Notes: generated from the letters alone by a model not told the origin. DNA of 64,000 nucleotides from JAPXRI01 sp033813635 (GCA_033813635.1 JAPXRI010000008.1:1-64000), one strand, 5' to 3'; numbered from the stretch's first letter, positions 6,955 to 15,614 are shown. Made by a program: numbers and translations.

Positions 6955-8497
6955 ATCGTTGTTCAGGCAGTCCTGCAAGGCAAACGGGACGATGTGGATC
7001 ATCATTACCGTCGCCGTCTGCTTCATGCTGTCCTGCGTCATGCTGATTTCGGGCAGAGGCGACATCAGCGAGACGAAGGACGCCATACAAAACACCATCA
7101 TCGAGGGCGAGCTGACGTCTGCTTTGCAGGAAAAGGCGCTGAATTACTACGAAATCGGAAACGGCGCGATGGAGCATTTTGACGACACGTTCCTGAAAGA
7201 ATACCAGACCGCATATGTGAATGCGCTGACGGGAGGCATGCCGGAGGAGCAGGCGGCCGGCGCGGCAAGCATGGCGGCGTATGCAGCGGCGGCGACCGAG
7301 CTGCAGGAAAGCTATGTGCCGGGATTGATCCGTGAACTCGGATATGAGGCCGATTCGCAGGAGGCCAAAGAGGTACAGGGCGTCGTCTTCTACGTTCTGA
7401 ATCCCATGCAGGAGGACGGATCCTACATGTTCGATGATTTCTTCATTGAACATGGGGAAACTGTCACGCATTACACTGATTTGCTGGCATCCATCAATGA
7501 CAGCCTCCATTCTGAGGAACGGCAGAAATATGTCATGAACGCCTGTGCGCCCTTTATGGCGGGCAACATGGTTGCGGAAGAAAACATACAAAGCGTTTTG
7601 GACGCGCTTTCCGATTATGGTGTGACCAGAGCGCAGTATGAAGAATTCGGTTTTTCCGAATACCGTAATGTCAAGGACATCGCCATGGCCGCTATCGTGG
7701 ATTATCGGGCGAATCTGGAATACCGGCTGGATCACTTGAAAGAGGGAGAGACTGTCGAGTCCGTAAAACAGGACCTGCGGAAAGACGTCACCGGCAGCCT
7801 GCTGTCCAGCTTGCCGGAGGAGGTATCCGCCGCGCTGGATGAGGTGGGGCAGATGGATATGTATGGCATCCTCGTTGGCTCTATCTTCTTCAAGATGGCA
7901 GGTCTCCTGCTTCCGATCATCTATATGATTATGACCTCCAATGCTTTGATTGCCGGCCAGGTGGACAGCGGATCCATGGCGTATATTCTTTCCACTTCTA
8001 CCAAGCGCCGCACAGTTACCTTTACACAGGCTGCCTATTTGATCGGCTCGCTGCTTGTCATGTTCCTGTGTACGGCAATTACCAGCATTATCTGCCTGTC
8101 GATCGTGGATATGGAAACCGGCCTGACCTGGCAGAAGCTTCTGCTTCTCAATCTCGGCGCATTCCTCGTGATGTTCGCCATGAGCGGCATCTGCTTCCTT
8201 ACCTCCTGCTGGTTTGACCGCAGCAAGCATGCCATGGGGCTTGGCGGTGGACTGTCCATGTTCTTCCTGGTGGCGACCATGCTGGGCCTGTTCGGTTCTC
8301 CGATCCTCCCCTCCATCATCCGGATGGATGCGCTGAACTACTTCAACTATGTTTCGATCATCACCCTGTTCGATCCGATCTCAATTCTGGACGGAACAAC
8401 GGCATTTATCTGGAAATTCTGCATTCTTGCCGTGGTCGGCATGGTGTGCTATGTCATCGGCAGCATCCGCTTCCGCAGGAAGGATCTGCCGCTGTAA
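6944..8497 (+). CDS. ABC exporter permease (ABC-2 type)
   Basis: 517 residues. One membrane segment lies at about 17-38, then a hydrophilic domain of roughly 260 residues, probably outside the membrane, then about five or six membrane segments in the C-terminal half. This is the topology of ABC-2 exporters with an N-terminal anchor and a large loop. ATG at 6944 follows AGGAGG at 9 bases; 28 codons of open frame upstream lie inside the ATPase gene and are not used. It is the last gene of the three-gene exporter operon. The large domain has no family I can name and may confer substrate recognition. Confidence 0.85.
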   Translation: MFSKSLFRQSCKANGTMWIIITVAVCFMLSCVMLISGRGDISETKDAIQNTIIEGELTSALQEKALNYYEIGNGAMEHFDDTFLKEYQTAYVNALTGGMPEEQAAGAASMAAYAAAATELQESYVPGLIRELGYEADSQEAKEVQGVVFYVLNPMQEDGSYMFDDFFIEHGETVTHYTDLLASINDSLHSEERQKYVMNACAPFMAGNMVAEENIQSVLDALSDYGVTRAQYEEFGFSEYRNVKDIAMAAIVDYRANLEYRLDHLKEGETVESVKQDLRKDVTGSLLSSLPEEVSAALDEVGQMDMYGILVGSIFFKMAGLLLPIIYMIMTSNALIAGQVDSGSMAYILSTSTKRRTVTFTQAAYLIGSLLVMFLCTAITSIICLSIVDMETGLTWQKLLLLNLGAFLVMFAMSGICFLTSCWFDRSKHAMGLGGGLSMFFLVATMLGLFGSPILPSIIRMDALNYFNYVSIITLFDPISILDGTTAFIWKFCILAVVGMVCYVIGSIRFRRKDLPL

Positions 8498-8505
8498 CGA
8501 AGATA

Positions 8506-8545
8506 CTCCCGGCTGTCGGCTTCTTTTGAGACCGGCTGCCGGGAG
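8506..8545 (+). other. Hairpin after the exporter operon
   Basis: An 8-bp perfect stem CTCCCGGC/GCCGGGAG with a 24-base interior loop lies just after the permease stop. There is no T-run, so it may be a weak terminator or a 3'-end stabiliser. Transcription may continue into the GNAT and racemase genes. Confidence 0.4.
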
Positions 8546-8587
8546 CATGACATCTAACAACAAAAAGCGCAATCAGGAGGTGAGAAA

Positions 8588-9142
8588 TTGAATGTTCCAT
8601 GCATGATCCCCTGCAAAAACGCAAACGGAACCGAGGTCCCGTTCGAATTCAGGCGCTGCACGGCGGAAGATTTGGCCGCGATCGAAGCATTGCAGGAGCG
8701 GGTCGTCCGCGCCCTGCCGGCGCCGGAGTTGTTCGCACGCACGAGGGAGGCGGAGCTGGCCGAGTCGCTGGAGCTGGACTTCTGCCTCGGCGCATACGCC
8801 GGCGATACGCTGGCGATGGTTTCCGTCATGGTAATCAACCGCATTTCGCCCCGCAACCTCGGTGTGTATCTGGGCTATGGGGAAACCCGGCTGCTGCAGA
8901 CCGTGACCTATGATACGACCTTTGTGGATCCGGCGTTTCGTGGCTACGGTCTGCAGCGGCGCTCGTTCCGTTTCAAGAATGCTGAGGCGGCGGCGCTGGG
9001 CGCAAGGGAGGCGCTGGCAACCGTTTCGCCCGGCAACGATGCAAGCCTGCGCAATCTGCTTGCAAACGGATTCGCAGAGGTCGACCGACGGAAGCTGTAC
9101 GGCGGCCTTGACCGTCTGATCCTGCGAAAAAAACTGGAATAG
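8588..9142 (+). CDS. GNAT family N-acetyltransferase
   Basis: 184 residues with a GNAT fold pattern: a T-T-F-V-D-P-A-F-R-G-Y-G-L-Q-R strand-loop-helix matches motif A, the acetyl-CoA pyrophosphate-binding Q/RxxGxG/A loop. The start is TTG at 8588, placed by a perfect AGGAGG seven bases upstream; an ATG four bases later is out of frame. The gene lies 12 bases before the racemase-like gene, so the two form an operon. Acetylation of an amino acid or amine handled by that enzyme is an inference. Confidence 0.8.
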   Translation: MNVPCMIPCKNANGTEVPFEFRRCTAEDLAAIEALQERVVRALPAPELFARTREAELAESLELDFCLGAYAGDTLAMVSVMVINRISPRNLGVYLGYGETRLLQTVTYDTTFVDPAFRGYGLQRRSFRFKNAEAAALGAREALATVSPGNDASLRNLLANGFAEVDRRKLYGGLDRLILRKKLE

Positions 9143-9154
9143 GAGGCGAAGACG

Positions 9155-10228
9155 ATGACTTACGGAACGCATCTCGCCGTCGATCTGGAGAAAATCACGG
9201 AAAACGCGCGGCGGGTAACGGAGCTGTGCGCGGCGCACGGGATCGAGGTCCTTGGCGTGACAAAGGGCTTCAGCGCCCAGCCGGAAATCGTCTCCGCCAT
9301 GCTGCGCGGCGGCATCGAAAAGCTGGCCGACGCCAGACTGGAAAATGTGATCCGCCTGCGCCGGCATGGCTTTACCCAGCACGTCACGCTGCTTCGCATC
9401 CCCATGCTGAGCCAGGCAAAGCGCGTCGTGGAATACTGCGATTGCAGTCTGAATTCGGAGATCGAGGTCATCCGCGCCCTCTCCGCGGCGGCGCTGGAAC
9501 AGGGCAAGCGCCATGACATCATCCTGATGATCGAGGTGGGCGACCTGCGGGAGGGCATTGTCCCGAGCGCAGCCGCCGCGCTGCTGCGGCAGACAATGCC
9601 GCTGCAAGGCGTCCGTGTCGTCGGCATCGGCACCAATATGGGCTGCTACGGAGGCATTTTGCCCACACAGCGCAATCTGGGGTTTCTGGCGTATATGGCC
9701 GACGCGCTCTCGGCCATCGCCGGGGAGCCCTTTGCAGTAGTTTCAGGCGGCGGCACCTCCTCCCTCGTCGTGGCGAAGGAAGGCCGTATGCCGTCCGCCA
9801 TCAACCAGGTGCGGGTAGGCGAAGCGATTCTCCTTGGCACGGATTCCACCAACGGTCAAAGTCTGGACTGGCTCAATCAGGACGCCTTTCTGCTCCGTGC
9901 CGAGATTGTGGAGCAAAACAGAAAGCCGACCATCCCCATCGGGGAGGTCGGCCTGGACGCTTTCGGCAATCAGCCGGTATTTGAGGATAAAGGGATACGG
10001 CAGCGGGCCATCGTCGCGCTGGGGCGGCAGGATGTCCCTCTGGACGGCGTTTTCCCCTGTGATCCGGGCGTCCGAATCCTGGGGGCAAGCAGCGACCACA
10101 TGATCCTGGATATTGAGGAGAGTGCGCAAAGCTATCGCGTGGGGGACATGATCGAGCTTCATCTGAATTACAAAGGGATGCTTCGCGCCTGCTCGTCCAG
10201 ATACATTCCGCATGTGTATCTTCCGTAG
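9155..10228 (+). CDS. Alanine/ornithine racemase family PLP enzyme
   Basis: 357 residues of the fold-type III PLP racemase group. The PLP lysine lies near the N-terminus in V-L-G-V-T-K-G-F (about residue 38), and the glycine-rich S-G-G-G-T-S-S that binds the cofactor phosphate is at about 198. The length and motifs fit the COG3457 branch, which includes clostridial ornithine racemase, better than canonical Alr. It would interconvert L and D forms of an amino acid in the cytoplasm. AGGAGG precedes the ATG. It shares an operon with the GNAT gene and is convergent with the histidine kinase. Confidence 0.8.
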   Translation: MTYGTHLAVDLEKITENARRVTELCAAHGIEVLGVTKGFSAQPEIVSAMLRGGIEKLADARLENVIRLRRHGFTQHVTLLRIPMLSQAKRVVEYCDCSLNSEIEVIRALSAAALEQGKRHDIILMIEVGDLREGIVPSAAAALLRQTMPLQGVRVVGIGTNMGCYGGILPTQRNLGFLAYMADALSAIAGEPFAVVSGGGTSSLVVAKEGRMPSAINQVRVGEAILLGTDSTNGQSLDWLNQDAFLLRAEIVEQNRKPTIPIGEVGLDAFGNQPVFEDKGIRQRAIVALGRQDVPLDGVFPCDPGVRILGASSDHMILDIEESAQSYRVGDMIELHLNYKGMLRACSSRYIPHVYLP

Positions 10229-10240
10229 CCGGCGCCACCG

Positions 10241-11302
10241 TCAGGCCGGGAACGTGACGGTAAAGGTGGTTTTCCCATCCCTGCACAGGGCGCTGACCGT
10301 CCCGCCGTGGAGGTCGACGATCTTTTTCACGACGGCCAGGCCGACGCCGTTGCCCTCTGCGGCATGAGACTCGTCCGCCTGATAGAACTTGTTGAAGATC
10401 TTGCCCATGCTCTCCTCCGGGATCGGCTCGCCGAAATTGGAGACCAGGACGTGAAAACATCCTCCGTCAAGGTGGATCTGCGCCTCCACGGTGCCGTAAT
10501 CCGGAGAAAACTTGATCGCGTTGTCGAACAGATTAATCCAAACCTGCTTCATCAGCTCTTCATTGCCGCTCATATAGTATTCCTCGGATGGCAGCAGGAG
10601 CTCGATGTGTTTCTTGGTCCACTTGCTCTCCAGCAGGAGCATACTTGTCCGCAGCTGCTCCGACAGATTAAAGCGGCGGACGTCCGTCAGTATGCTCTGG
10701 TTTTCCACCTTCGTCAGGTTCAGGACGTTGGTGGCCATCTGCGCCAGGCGCATGGATTCCTCTTCAATGGCGTCCAGGTATTCCTTTTGCCGCTCCTCCG
10801 GAAGATTTCCCCGCTTGAGCAGCTTGGCAAAGCCCGCAATGGAGACGATGGGCGTTTTGAATTCGTGGGAAAAATTGTTGACGAAGTCGGAGCGCAGCTC
10901 CTCTGTGTGCTGCAGCTCTGTCGCCATGAGATTGAAGCTGTTGGTAATTTCGCGTACCGGCGGCGCTTTGCTGATCGGGCCTTTGAACGATAGCCGCGCT
11001 GTGTAATCCCCGGCTGCGAGCCGGTTGATGGCATTCAGGATCTTATTGATCGGCTTCAAGGGAAACCGGCTGGCGAGCGCGGCCAGCACCGCGCCGATGA
11101 CGATGCTCCACAGAAGAAGATTCAAAACCAGAGAGCCGGCTTTCAGCTCGGCGTCTCCAAGCTGAAGCTGCCCGTGATAGACCATATAAAAGATCAAAAG
11201 TCCAGTAAGAATGGCGTTTGCAATCAGAAACAGCAGAACCATGCCGGAAAACAAAAGCGCCAGCGTAAAGCGGCTTTTGCGTTCCTCTGTGTCGATCTTC
11301 AT
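10241..11302 (-). CDS. Sensor histidine kinase
   Basis: 353 residues. Two membrane helices (about 13-42 and 57-78) enclose an outer loop of only about 15 residues, followed by a HAMP-like segment, a HisKA domain with phospho-acceptor His146 (N-F-S-H-E-F-K-T-P) and a HATPase domain (N box N-L-F-D-N-A, G boxes near the C-terminus). The tiny outer loop suggests sensing within the membrane or through a partner. The start overlaps the response-regulator stop (ATGA), so the pair is translationally coupled. It is the last gene of the TVP38-degV-regulator-kinase series. Confidence 0.93.
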   Translation of the reverse strand: MKIDTEERKSRFTLALLFSGMVLLFLIANAILTGLLIFYMVYHGQLQLGDAELKAGSLVLNLLLWSIVIGAVLAALASRFPLKPINKILNAINRLAAGDYTARLSFKGPISKAPPVREITNSFNLMATELQHTEELRSDFVNNFSHEFKTPIVSIAGFAKLLKRGNLPEERQKEYLDAIEEESMRLAQMATNVLNLTKVENQSILTDVRRFNLSEQLRTSMLLLESKWTKKHIELLLPSEEYYMSGNEELMKQVWINLFDNAIKFSPDYGTVEAQIHLDGGCFHVLVSNFGEPIPEESMGKIFNKFYQADESHAAEGNGVGLAVVKKIVDLHGGTVSALCRDGKTTFTVTFPA

Positions 11303-11973
11303 ACCTTCTTCACCGCCCTGTATCCAAGTCCACGCACGGACTCGATCTCAAATTCCGGCCATCCCTCAAAGCGCTTGCGCAGCCGTCCGATGTGAACGGT
11401 CACCGTCTCCCAGCCAGTGTCGCTCTCCGTACCCCAGATCTCGTCCATCAGCTGGATGCGCGTGAAGATCTTTCCGGGGTGGGATAAAAGCTTATACAGC
11501 AGCAGAAACTCCTTGTTCGGGAGCTTCTGCGCTTCGCCGTGCCCGGAGACGGACATGCTGTCATAGTCCAGCACCACGTCGCCCAGCTCGATTTTCCGCT
11601 CGCTGGCGATCTTCGCTCTGCGAAGCAATGCTTTGATGCGCAGCAGCAGCTCGGTCTCGTCGATGGGCTTGGTCATATAGTCGTCGGTCCCCACCAGGAA
11701 ACCCTTGTGTCGATCCTCCGGAAGCTGCTTGGCGGATACCATTAAGATTGGAAGATCGCTGTTCGCCTCCCGCAGAGTCTCCGTGAACGCGTATCCGTCC
11801 ATCTTCGGCATCATGATATCCAGCACAACGAGGTCGGTATACGCCTGCTCCATCGCCTCCAGCGCTTCCTCGCCGTTGGCCGCGGTGGAGACGGAATAGT
11901 TTTCCGCTTCCAGCACCGCCTGGAGATACCGCCGCGTATTCTTATCATCGTCCACCACAAGGATATGAAACAT
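11299..11973 (-). CDS. OmpR family response regulator
   Basis: 224 residues. The receiver domain has the acidic pocket D8-D10, phospho-acceptor Asp52 (V-L-D-I-M-M-P) and the conserved lysine in M-T-K-P. A winged-helix domain of OmpR/PhoB type fills residues 125-224. ATG at 11973 follows GGAGGTG at 8 bases; an upstream TTG overlaps that site and is rejected. Regulators of this class bind direct repeats with 10-11 bp periodicity. Five promoters in this region carry GTTT[A/C]-N6-GTTTA repeats, so this protein is their most likely activator, including of its own operon. Confidence 0.93.
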   Translation of the reverse strand: MFHILVVDDDKNTRRYLQAVLEAENYSVSTAANGEEALEAMEQAYTDLVVLDIMMPKMDGYAFTETLREANSDLPILMVSAKQLPEDRHKGFLVGTDDYMTKPIDETELLLRIKALLRRAKIASERKIELGDVVLDYDSMSVSGHGEAQKLPNKEFLLLYKLLSHPGKIFTRIQLMDEIWGTESDTGWETVTVHIGRLRKRFEGWPEFEIESVRGLGYRAVKKV

Positions 11974-12047
11974 CCCACGCACCTCCAATGCATGTGCGTA
12001 TTATAAAATTTATTATACCGTATGGCCGCCTCGCCGTAAACCCGGAT

Positions 12048-12908
12048 TCAGCGCTCCCTGTCCAGAAAATAAAAGGCCATGGCGCCGGGGCCCGTATGCG
12101 CTCCGAGAACGGTGCCGATGTGGGTGACCAAATCGATCTTCACACCGAACCGGTCCTTGATCTCATCCGACAGCATATCGGCAGCCAGAGGATTGTCTGC
12201 GTGCGAGAGAAACACGGGACCGTCCTCGAGCTGGCGGGCGGCAAATTTGTCGGAAAACAGCCGGATCGCGGCTTTCGTGCCCCGCACCTTGGATACGTTG
12301 ATCGGCACACCGTCCTCCGTCACATGCAGGATCGGCTTGATGGAGAGCAGCTTCCCGGCAAAGGCCACAGCGGGTCTGATCCGCCCGCCTCGTTTCAGGT
12401 AATCCAGATCGTCCACGACGAACCAGTGGCAGATGTGCAGCTTGATCCCGTTCAGATACGCTTCCGTCTCTTCAATGGACGCCCCGGCGGCTTTTTTCTG
12501 CACGCCGAAATATACAAGCATCCCTTCTCCGGCAGAAGCGGAAAAGGAATCGACAAGTATGATCTTTCGCTCCGGATAACGCTCTTTCAGCTCTGCCGCA
12601 GTGAGCCGGGATGCCTGAAAGGAGCTGCTGAGCGCGCCCGAAAGGCCGATGTAAAGGACGTCCTTTCCCTCCTGCAGCGCCGTTTCAAATGCGGCCTTGT
12701 AGTCCTCCGGATTGACAGCCGATGTCTTGGCAATTCCGCCCTCCCGCATTTTTTGATAAAACGCCGTGATCTCCATGTCTTCGTCGCGGTATTCCGCGTC
12801 CTCTCCGACGAAGGAGAAGCGCATACTGATGTAGCGCACGCCCCAGGTGTCCAACATGGCCGGCTGGATGTCGCAGGAGGAATCTGTATAAATGATGTAA
12901 TCACGCAT
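12048..12908 (-). CDS. DegV family fatty-acid-binding protein (second paralogue)
   Basis: 286 residues with Y-T-D-S-S-C-D at the start and S-G-A-L-S-S-S-F for the fatty-acid carboxylate. It is clearly distinct from the DegV at 2205-3050. It lies 36 bases after the TVP38 gene and 74 bases before the response regulator on the same strand, with no terminator seen between them. Placing a lipid-carrier protein in the two-component operon suggests that the cluster answers to membrane or lipid state. That is inference. Confidence 0.88.
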   Translation of the reverse strand: MRDYIIYTDSSCDIQPAMLDTWGVRYISMRFSFVGEDAEYRDEDMEITAFYQKMREGGIAKTSAVNPEDYKAAFETALQEGKDVLYIGLSGALSSSFQASRLTAAELKERYPERKIILVDSFSASAGEGMLVYFGVQKKAAGASIEETEAYLNGIKLHICHWFVVDDLDYLKRGGRIRPAVAFAGKLLSIKPILHVTEDGVPINVSKVRGTKAAIRLFSDKFAARQLEDGPVFLSHADNPLAADMLSDEIKDRFGVKIDLVTHIGTVLGAHTGPGAMAFYFLDRER

Positions 12909-12944
12909 AGCGGTTCCTTTCTGTCACTCCGACTGCTGTTAGCT

Positions 12945-13736
12945 TCATCCCCGCTCTTTAGCCTGAACTGAAACATCGTATTCATTGCAGCATCCGGTAT
13001 CCGGTATTCTCGCTTCCGCTTTTGCAAACGCACGATTCGCCTCCGCTTTTTTCCTGCTGTGCAGGATGACAACGGAAAAAAGCACTGCTGATACCGACAC
13101 CCCGACGCTGCAGATCATTGCAATTCTGAAAGCTGTGGAATATAAGTCGCCCGCCGCAGTACCCAGCAGGGTATATGCTGCAATCTGCGGCAACAACCCG
13201 CAGACAGATCCCAAAAGATAAGAGCCATAGTGGAAGCCGGAAGAACCCATATATAAGCTGGATACCGTAACAGGGATTCCGGCAGCGCGCAAAAGCAACG
13301 CAACGACGAACTCACTGCTTATCTGCAGATCGGAGAAGGCCTTGACTTTTTGGTATTTCTCTCTGATTTTCAGGACGAGCGGGCGGCCTATGGCTTTGCC
13401 GATATGGTAGGTCAGTGTGATCATCAAAACGGTTTCCATGATATTTAGGCAAATCGACATCGGCAATGAAAACATAACGCCGTTGGCGGCATATAACACG
13501 CCGGAGTGCATGATAACGTCCACACTTTTCAGCAGAAACAGGCCGGTCATTGTCAAAACGGCGAGGGATTTGCTTTCCGGCTGAAAATGCAGGATCTCGT
13601 CAACGGACAGATGACCGTTTGTTTTGAAAAGAACGAACAATACCCCTGCCCATGCCAGAAGCAGAAAAAGCATCCAGAGAAGATCAATCGTTTTCTTTCC
13701 TGCCGTTTCATGTTTGGTACCCGCTGTGTTCTTCAT
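12945..13736 (-). CDS. TVP38/TMEM64 family membrane protein (VTT domain)
   Basis: 263 residues with about six hydrophobic segments. The central region has the DedA/VTT pattern, including G-x-P(V)-T-V-S-S and a glycine-rich helix pair at about residues 165-205. Eukaryotic relatives are lipid scramblases, and bacterial DedA proteins affect membrane homeostasis. The C-terminus is a charged tail. It is the first gene of the TVP38-degV-regulator-kinase operon, read from the promoter at 13765-13797, which implies autoregulation of the two-component system. Confidence 0.85.
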   Translation of the reverse strand: MKNTAGTKHETAGKKTIDLLWMLFLLLAWAGVLFVLFKTNGHLSVDEILHFQPESKSLAVLTMTGLFLLKSVDVIMHSGVLYAANGVMFSLPMSICLNIMETVLMITLTYHIGKAIGRPLVLKIREKYQKVKAFSDLQISSEFVVALLLRAAGIPVTVSSLYMGSSGFHYGSYLLGSVCGLLPQIAAYTLLGTAAGDLYSTAFRIAMICSVGVSVSAVLFSVVILHSRKKAEANRAFAKAEARIPDTGCCNEYDVSVQAKERG

Positions 13737-13764
13737 ATACGAAAGCCCACCCTCCAGCTATATC

Positions 13765-13797
13765 AGCATACCGAAAGAAACTAAACTGTATCTAAAC
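13765..13797 (-). promoter_or_regulatory. Two-component-type promoter, copy C1 (GTTTA-N6-GTTTA-N11-TATGCT)
   Basis: Minus-strand GTTTA boxes at 13797-13793 and 13786-13782 are 11 bp apart, followed after 11 bases by TATGCT (13770-13765). It drives the operon that encodes the response regulator itself. Confidence 0.65.
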
Positions 13798-13816
13798 TCA
13801 GCGGCATATCTGTCGA

Positions 13817-13849
13817 GTTTAGATTGGGTTTAGATTGTAGTTCTACATT
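13817..13849 (+). promoter_or_regulatory. Two-component-type promoter, copy C2 (GTTTA-N6-GTTTA-N11-TACATT)
   Basis: GTTTA at 13817-13821 and 13828-13832, then after 11 bases TACATT (13844-13849). It faces the membrane-protein genes at 13928 and 14745. Copies C1 and C2 lie back to back in one 190-bp gap. Confidence 0.65.
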
Positions 13850-13927
13850 TACATGTATATTAGAGGAACTGATGCCAGCGCCGGGTAAAATAGCCCTACA
13901 AAATGGAGGCATGGGAAATGAACCTAT

Positions 13928-14800
13928 ATGGCAATCTTTGAACAATGGTTCCTGCTTTTCCTTGTTTACAGTGTTCTCGGATGGGTTTGGGAGAGTGTGT
14001 TTTGTTCTCTATGGACGACAGGGCACTTTGTCAATCGGGGTTTCTTGAATGGCCCATACTGCCCAATCTATGGCTATGGCGCTTTATTGGACTTGATTCT
14101 GCTTGGGCGGGTGGATGATCCGCTCCTGCTGTTTTTTATCAGCGGAACCCTCTGTTGTCTGCTGGAATATTTCACATCCGTCGCAATGGAAAAACTGTTT
14201 CATGCGCGCTGGTGGGACTACTCTCATATGCGCTTTCATATTAACGGCAGAATATGCCTCCTTGGGTTCCTGGCCTTTGGCGCCTTCTCTGTTGTGCTGA
14301 TTCGCTTTGTCAATCCTTTGATCGTGCAGACTCTGACAGGTATTTCAAAGACATGGATACATTTCTTAACTGCAGTCACATTCATCGTATTTCTGGCAGA
14401 CAACGCGATTACATTTCATGATGCGGCGGATTTGGATCAAAAATACCGCGAGATTCAGGAAAGACTTGTCCTGTTCAAAAGGCGCATGGCTGCATTTCGC
14501 AACACAAAAGAGAATACAGAATCCTTTTTTCGGCAAATGCTTTCTTTGCTTTCCGGACAGCAGCAGAGGCTGCTTCACGCTTTTCCCTCACTTCGCTCCC
14601 TGACATATCCCCATGTTTTGAAAGCGCTTCAAGCCGCAATGCATAAAAGCCGTGTAGAACAGAGAACGAACTCCTCTGAGGTGAGGCACTCCTTGAAACA
14701 AGAGGTCAAGCCCTTGGGAAATAATAGATTGAAGGAACGAATTTATGAATATAGCAAACAGCTCCCGACGTGCAAATTTCCGCTGGCAATGGGAGCATAA
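13928..14800 (+). CDS. CmpB-type putative ABC-transporter membrane protein (PF06541-like)
   Basis: 290 residues. The N-terminal 150 contain about five membrane segments with the family pattern S-x-L-G-W-V-W-E near residue 20 and G-P-x-C-P-I-Y-G-Y-G at about 42. The C-terminal half is a charged cytoplasmic helix region with coiled-coil character. Family members are annotated as transporters without proven activity. GGAGG lies 18 bases before this ATG, and a 7-codon ORF starts in between (13918-13941), so initiation may be coupled to that mini-ORF. The gene is read from promoter C2, and its end overlaps the next gene by 56 bases. Confidence 0.78.
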   Translation: MAIFEQWFLLFLVYSVLGWVWESVFCSLWTTGHFVNRGFLNGPYCPIYGYGALLDLILLGRVDDPLLLFFISGTLCCLLEYFTSVAMEKLFHARWWDYSHMRFHINGRICLLGFLAFGAFSVVLIRFVNPLIVQTLTGISKTWIHFLTAVTFIVFLADNAITFHDAADLDQKYREIQERLVLFKRRMAAFRNTKENTESFFRQMLSLLSGQQQRLLHAFPSLRSLTYPHVLKALQAAMHKSRVEQRTNSSEVRHSLKQEVKPLGNNRLKERIYEYSKQLPTCKFPLAMGA

Positions 14801-15566
14801 TCGTGCTGCTTTCATCACATGGCTGCTGCTGCGCTTATCGGTTCTCGCGGTTATGATCCGCGCGGCCATGCAGGGATATTGGGAAAACCTGTTCATCTGT
14901 CTGCTGGTGCTGTTCCTGTTCCAGCTGCCTTCCGTTCTGGAAAAACGACTCCGGATCTCGCTCCCGTCTGGGCTGCAGATCATCATTCTCGTCCATATTT
15001 TTGCATGTGCGATTTTGGGAGAGATCGCGTGCTACTATGTGCGATATCCCTATTGGGATACGGTCATGCACACTGTATGGGGGTTCCTCTGCGCGGCAAT
15101 CGGCTATGCCCTGGTGGAGCTTCTCAATCGGGAAGACGCTGCGCACTTCCATCTGTCCCCCGTGTTCCTTGCCGTTGTGGCTTTCTGCTTTTCCATGACG
15201 ATCGGCGTACTCTGGGAGCTGTTTGAATTTTCCATGGACCGTCTGTTTCTCCTGGATATGCAGAAGGATTCGGTGATTACATACTTCGCCAGCACGCTGC
15301 TGGATGCGACCAGAAGCAACATCCCAATTCGCGTACAGTCGATCAAGGACGTTGCCGTCAACGGAGAAAGCCTGGGATTGACCGGCTATCTGGATATCGG
15401 TTTGCTGGACACGATGGAGGATCTGATCGTCAATATGATCGGAGCGCTGGTTTTCTCCACACTCGGCCTGCTCCGATCAAAAAGTGAGAAAGCCAGAAGG
15501 ATTGCCGAGACCTTCATCCCGCAGGTTACGGCGCCCGTTTCAGAGGAAACGGACGGGCACACATGA
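14745..15566 (+). CDS. YjdF-like membrane protein (DUF2238-like)
   Basis: 273 residues with about six membrane segments. The D-T-V-M-H-T-x-W-G-F motif in the middle and G-V-L-W-E-L-F-E-F further on match the YjdF/DUF2238 family as I remember it. The function is unknown. AAGGAA is 7 bases before the ATG, inside the end of the preceding gene (56-base overlap), which suggests coupled translation. A strong bidirectional terminator follows. Confidence 0.75.
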   Translation: MNIANSSRRANFRWQWEHNRAAFITWLLLRLSVLAVMIRAAMQGYWENLFICLLVLFLFQLPSVLEKRLRISLPSGLQIIILVHIFACAILGEIACYYVRYPYWDTVMHTVWGFLCAAIGYALVELLNREDAAHFHLSPVFLAVVAFCFSMTIGVLWELFEFSMDRLFLLDMQKDSVITYFASTLLDATRSNIPIRVQSIKDVAVNGESLGLTGYLDIGLLDTMEDLIVNMIGALVFSTLGLLRSKSEKARRIAETFIPQVTAPVSEETDGHT

Positions 15567-15572
15567 AAAAAT

Positions 15573-15614
15573 GAACCGCATCGCCTTTTGCCGGTCGATG
15601 CGGTTCGCTGTTTT
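15573..15614. terminator. Bidirectional intrinsic terminator
   Basis: A perfect 11-bp stem GAACCGCATCG/CGATGCGGTTC (15573-15583, 15596-15606). T-rich runs follow on both strands (GCTGTTTT on plus, a six-T run on minus), so it ends both the YjdF-like and tnpV transcripts. Confidence 0.85.

Noticed and set aside
6881..8230. 449-codon antisense frame inside the ABC permease gene
   Set aside because: It is a shadow of a well-supported gene; its composition (His, Arg, Gln rich) is that of a reversed GC-rich frame.
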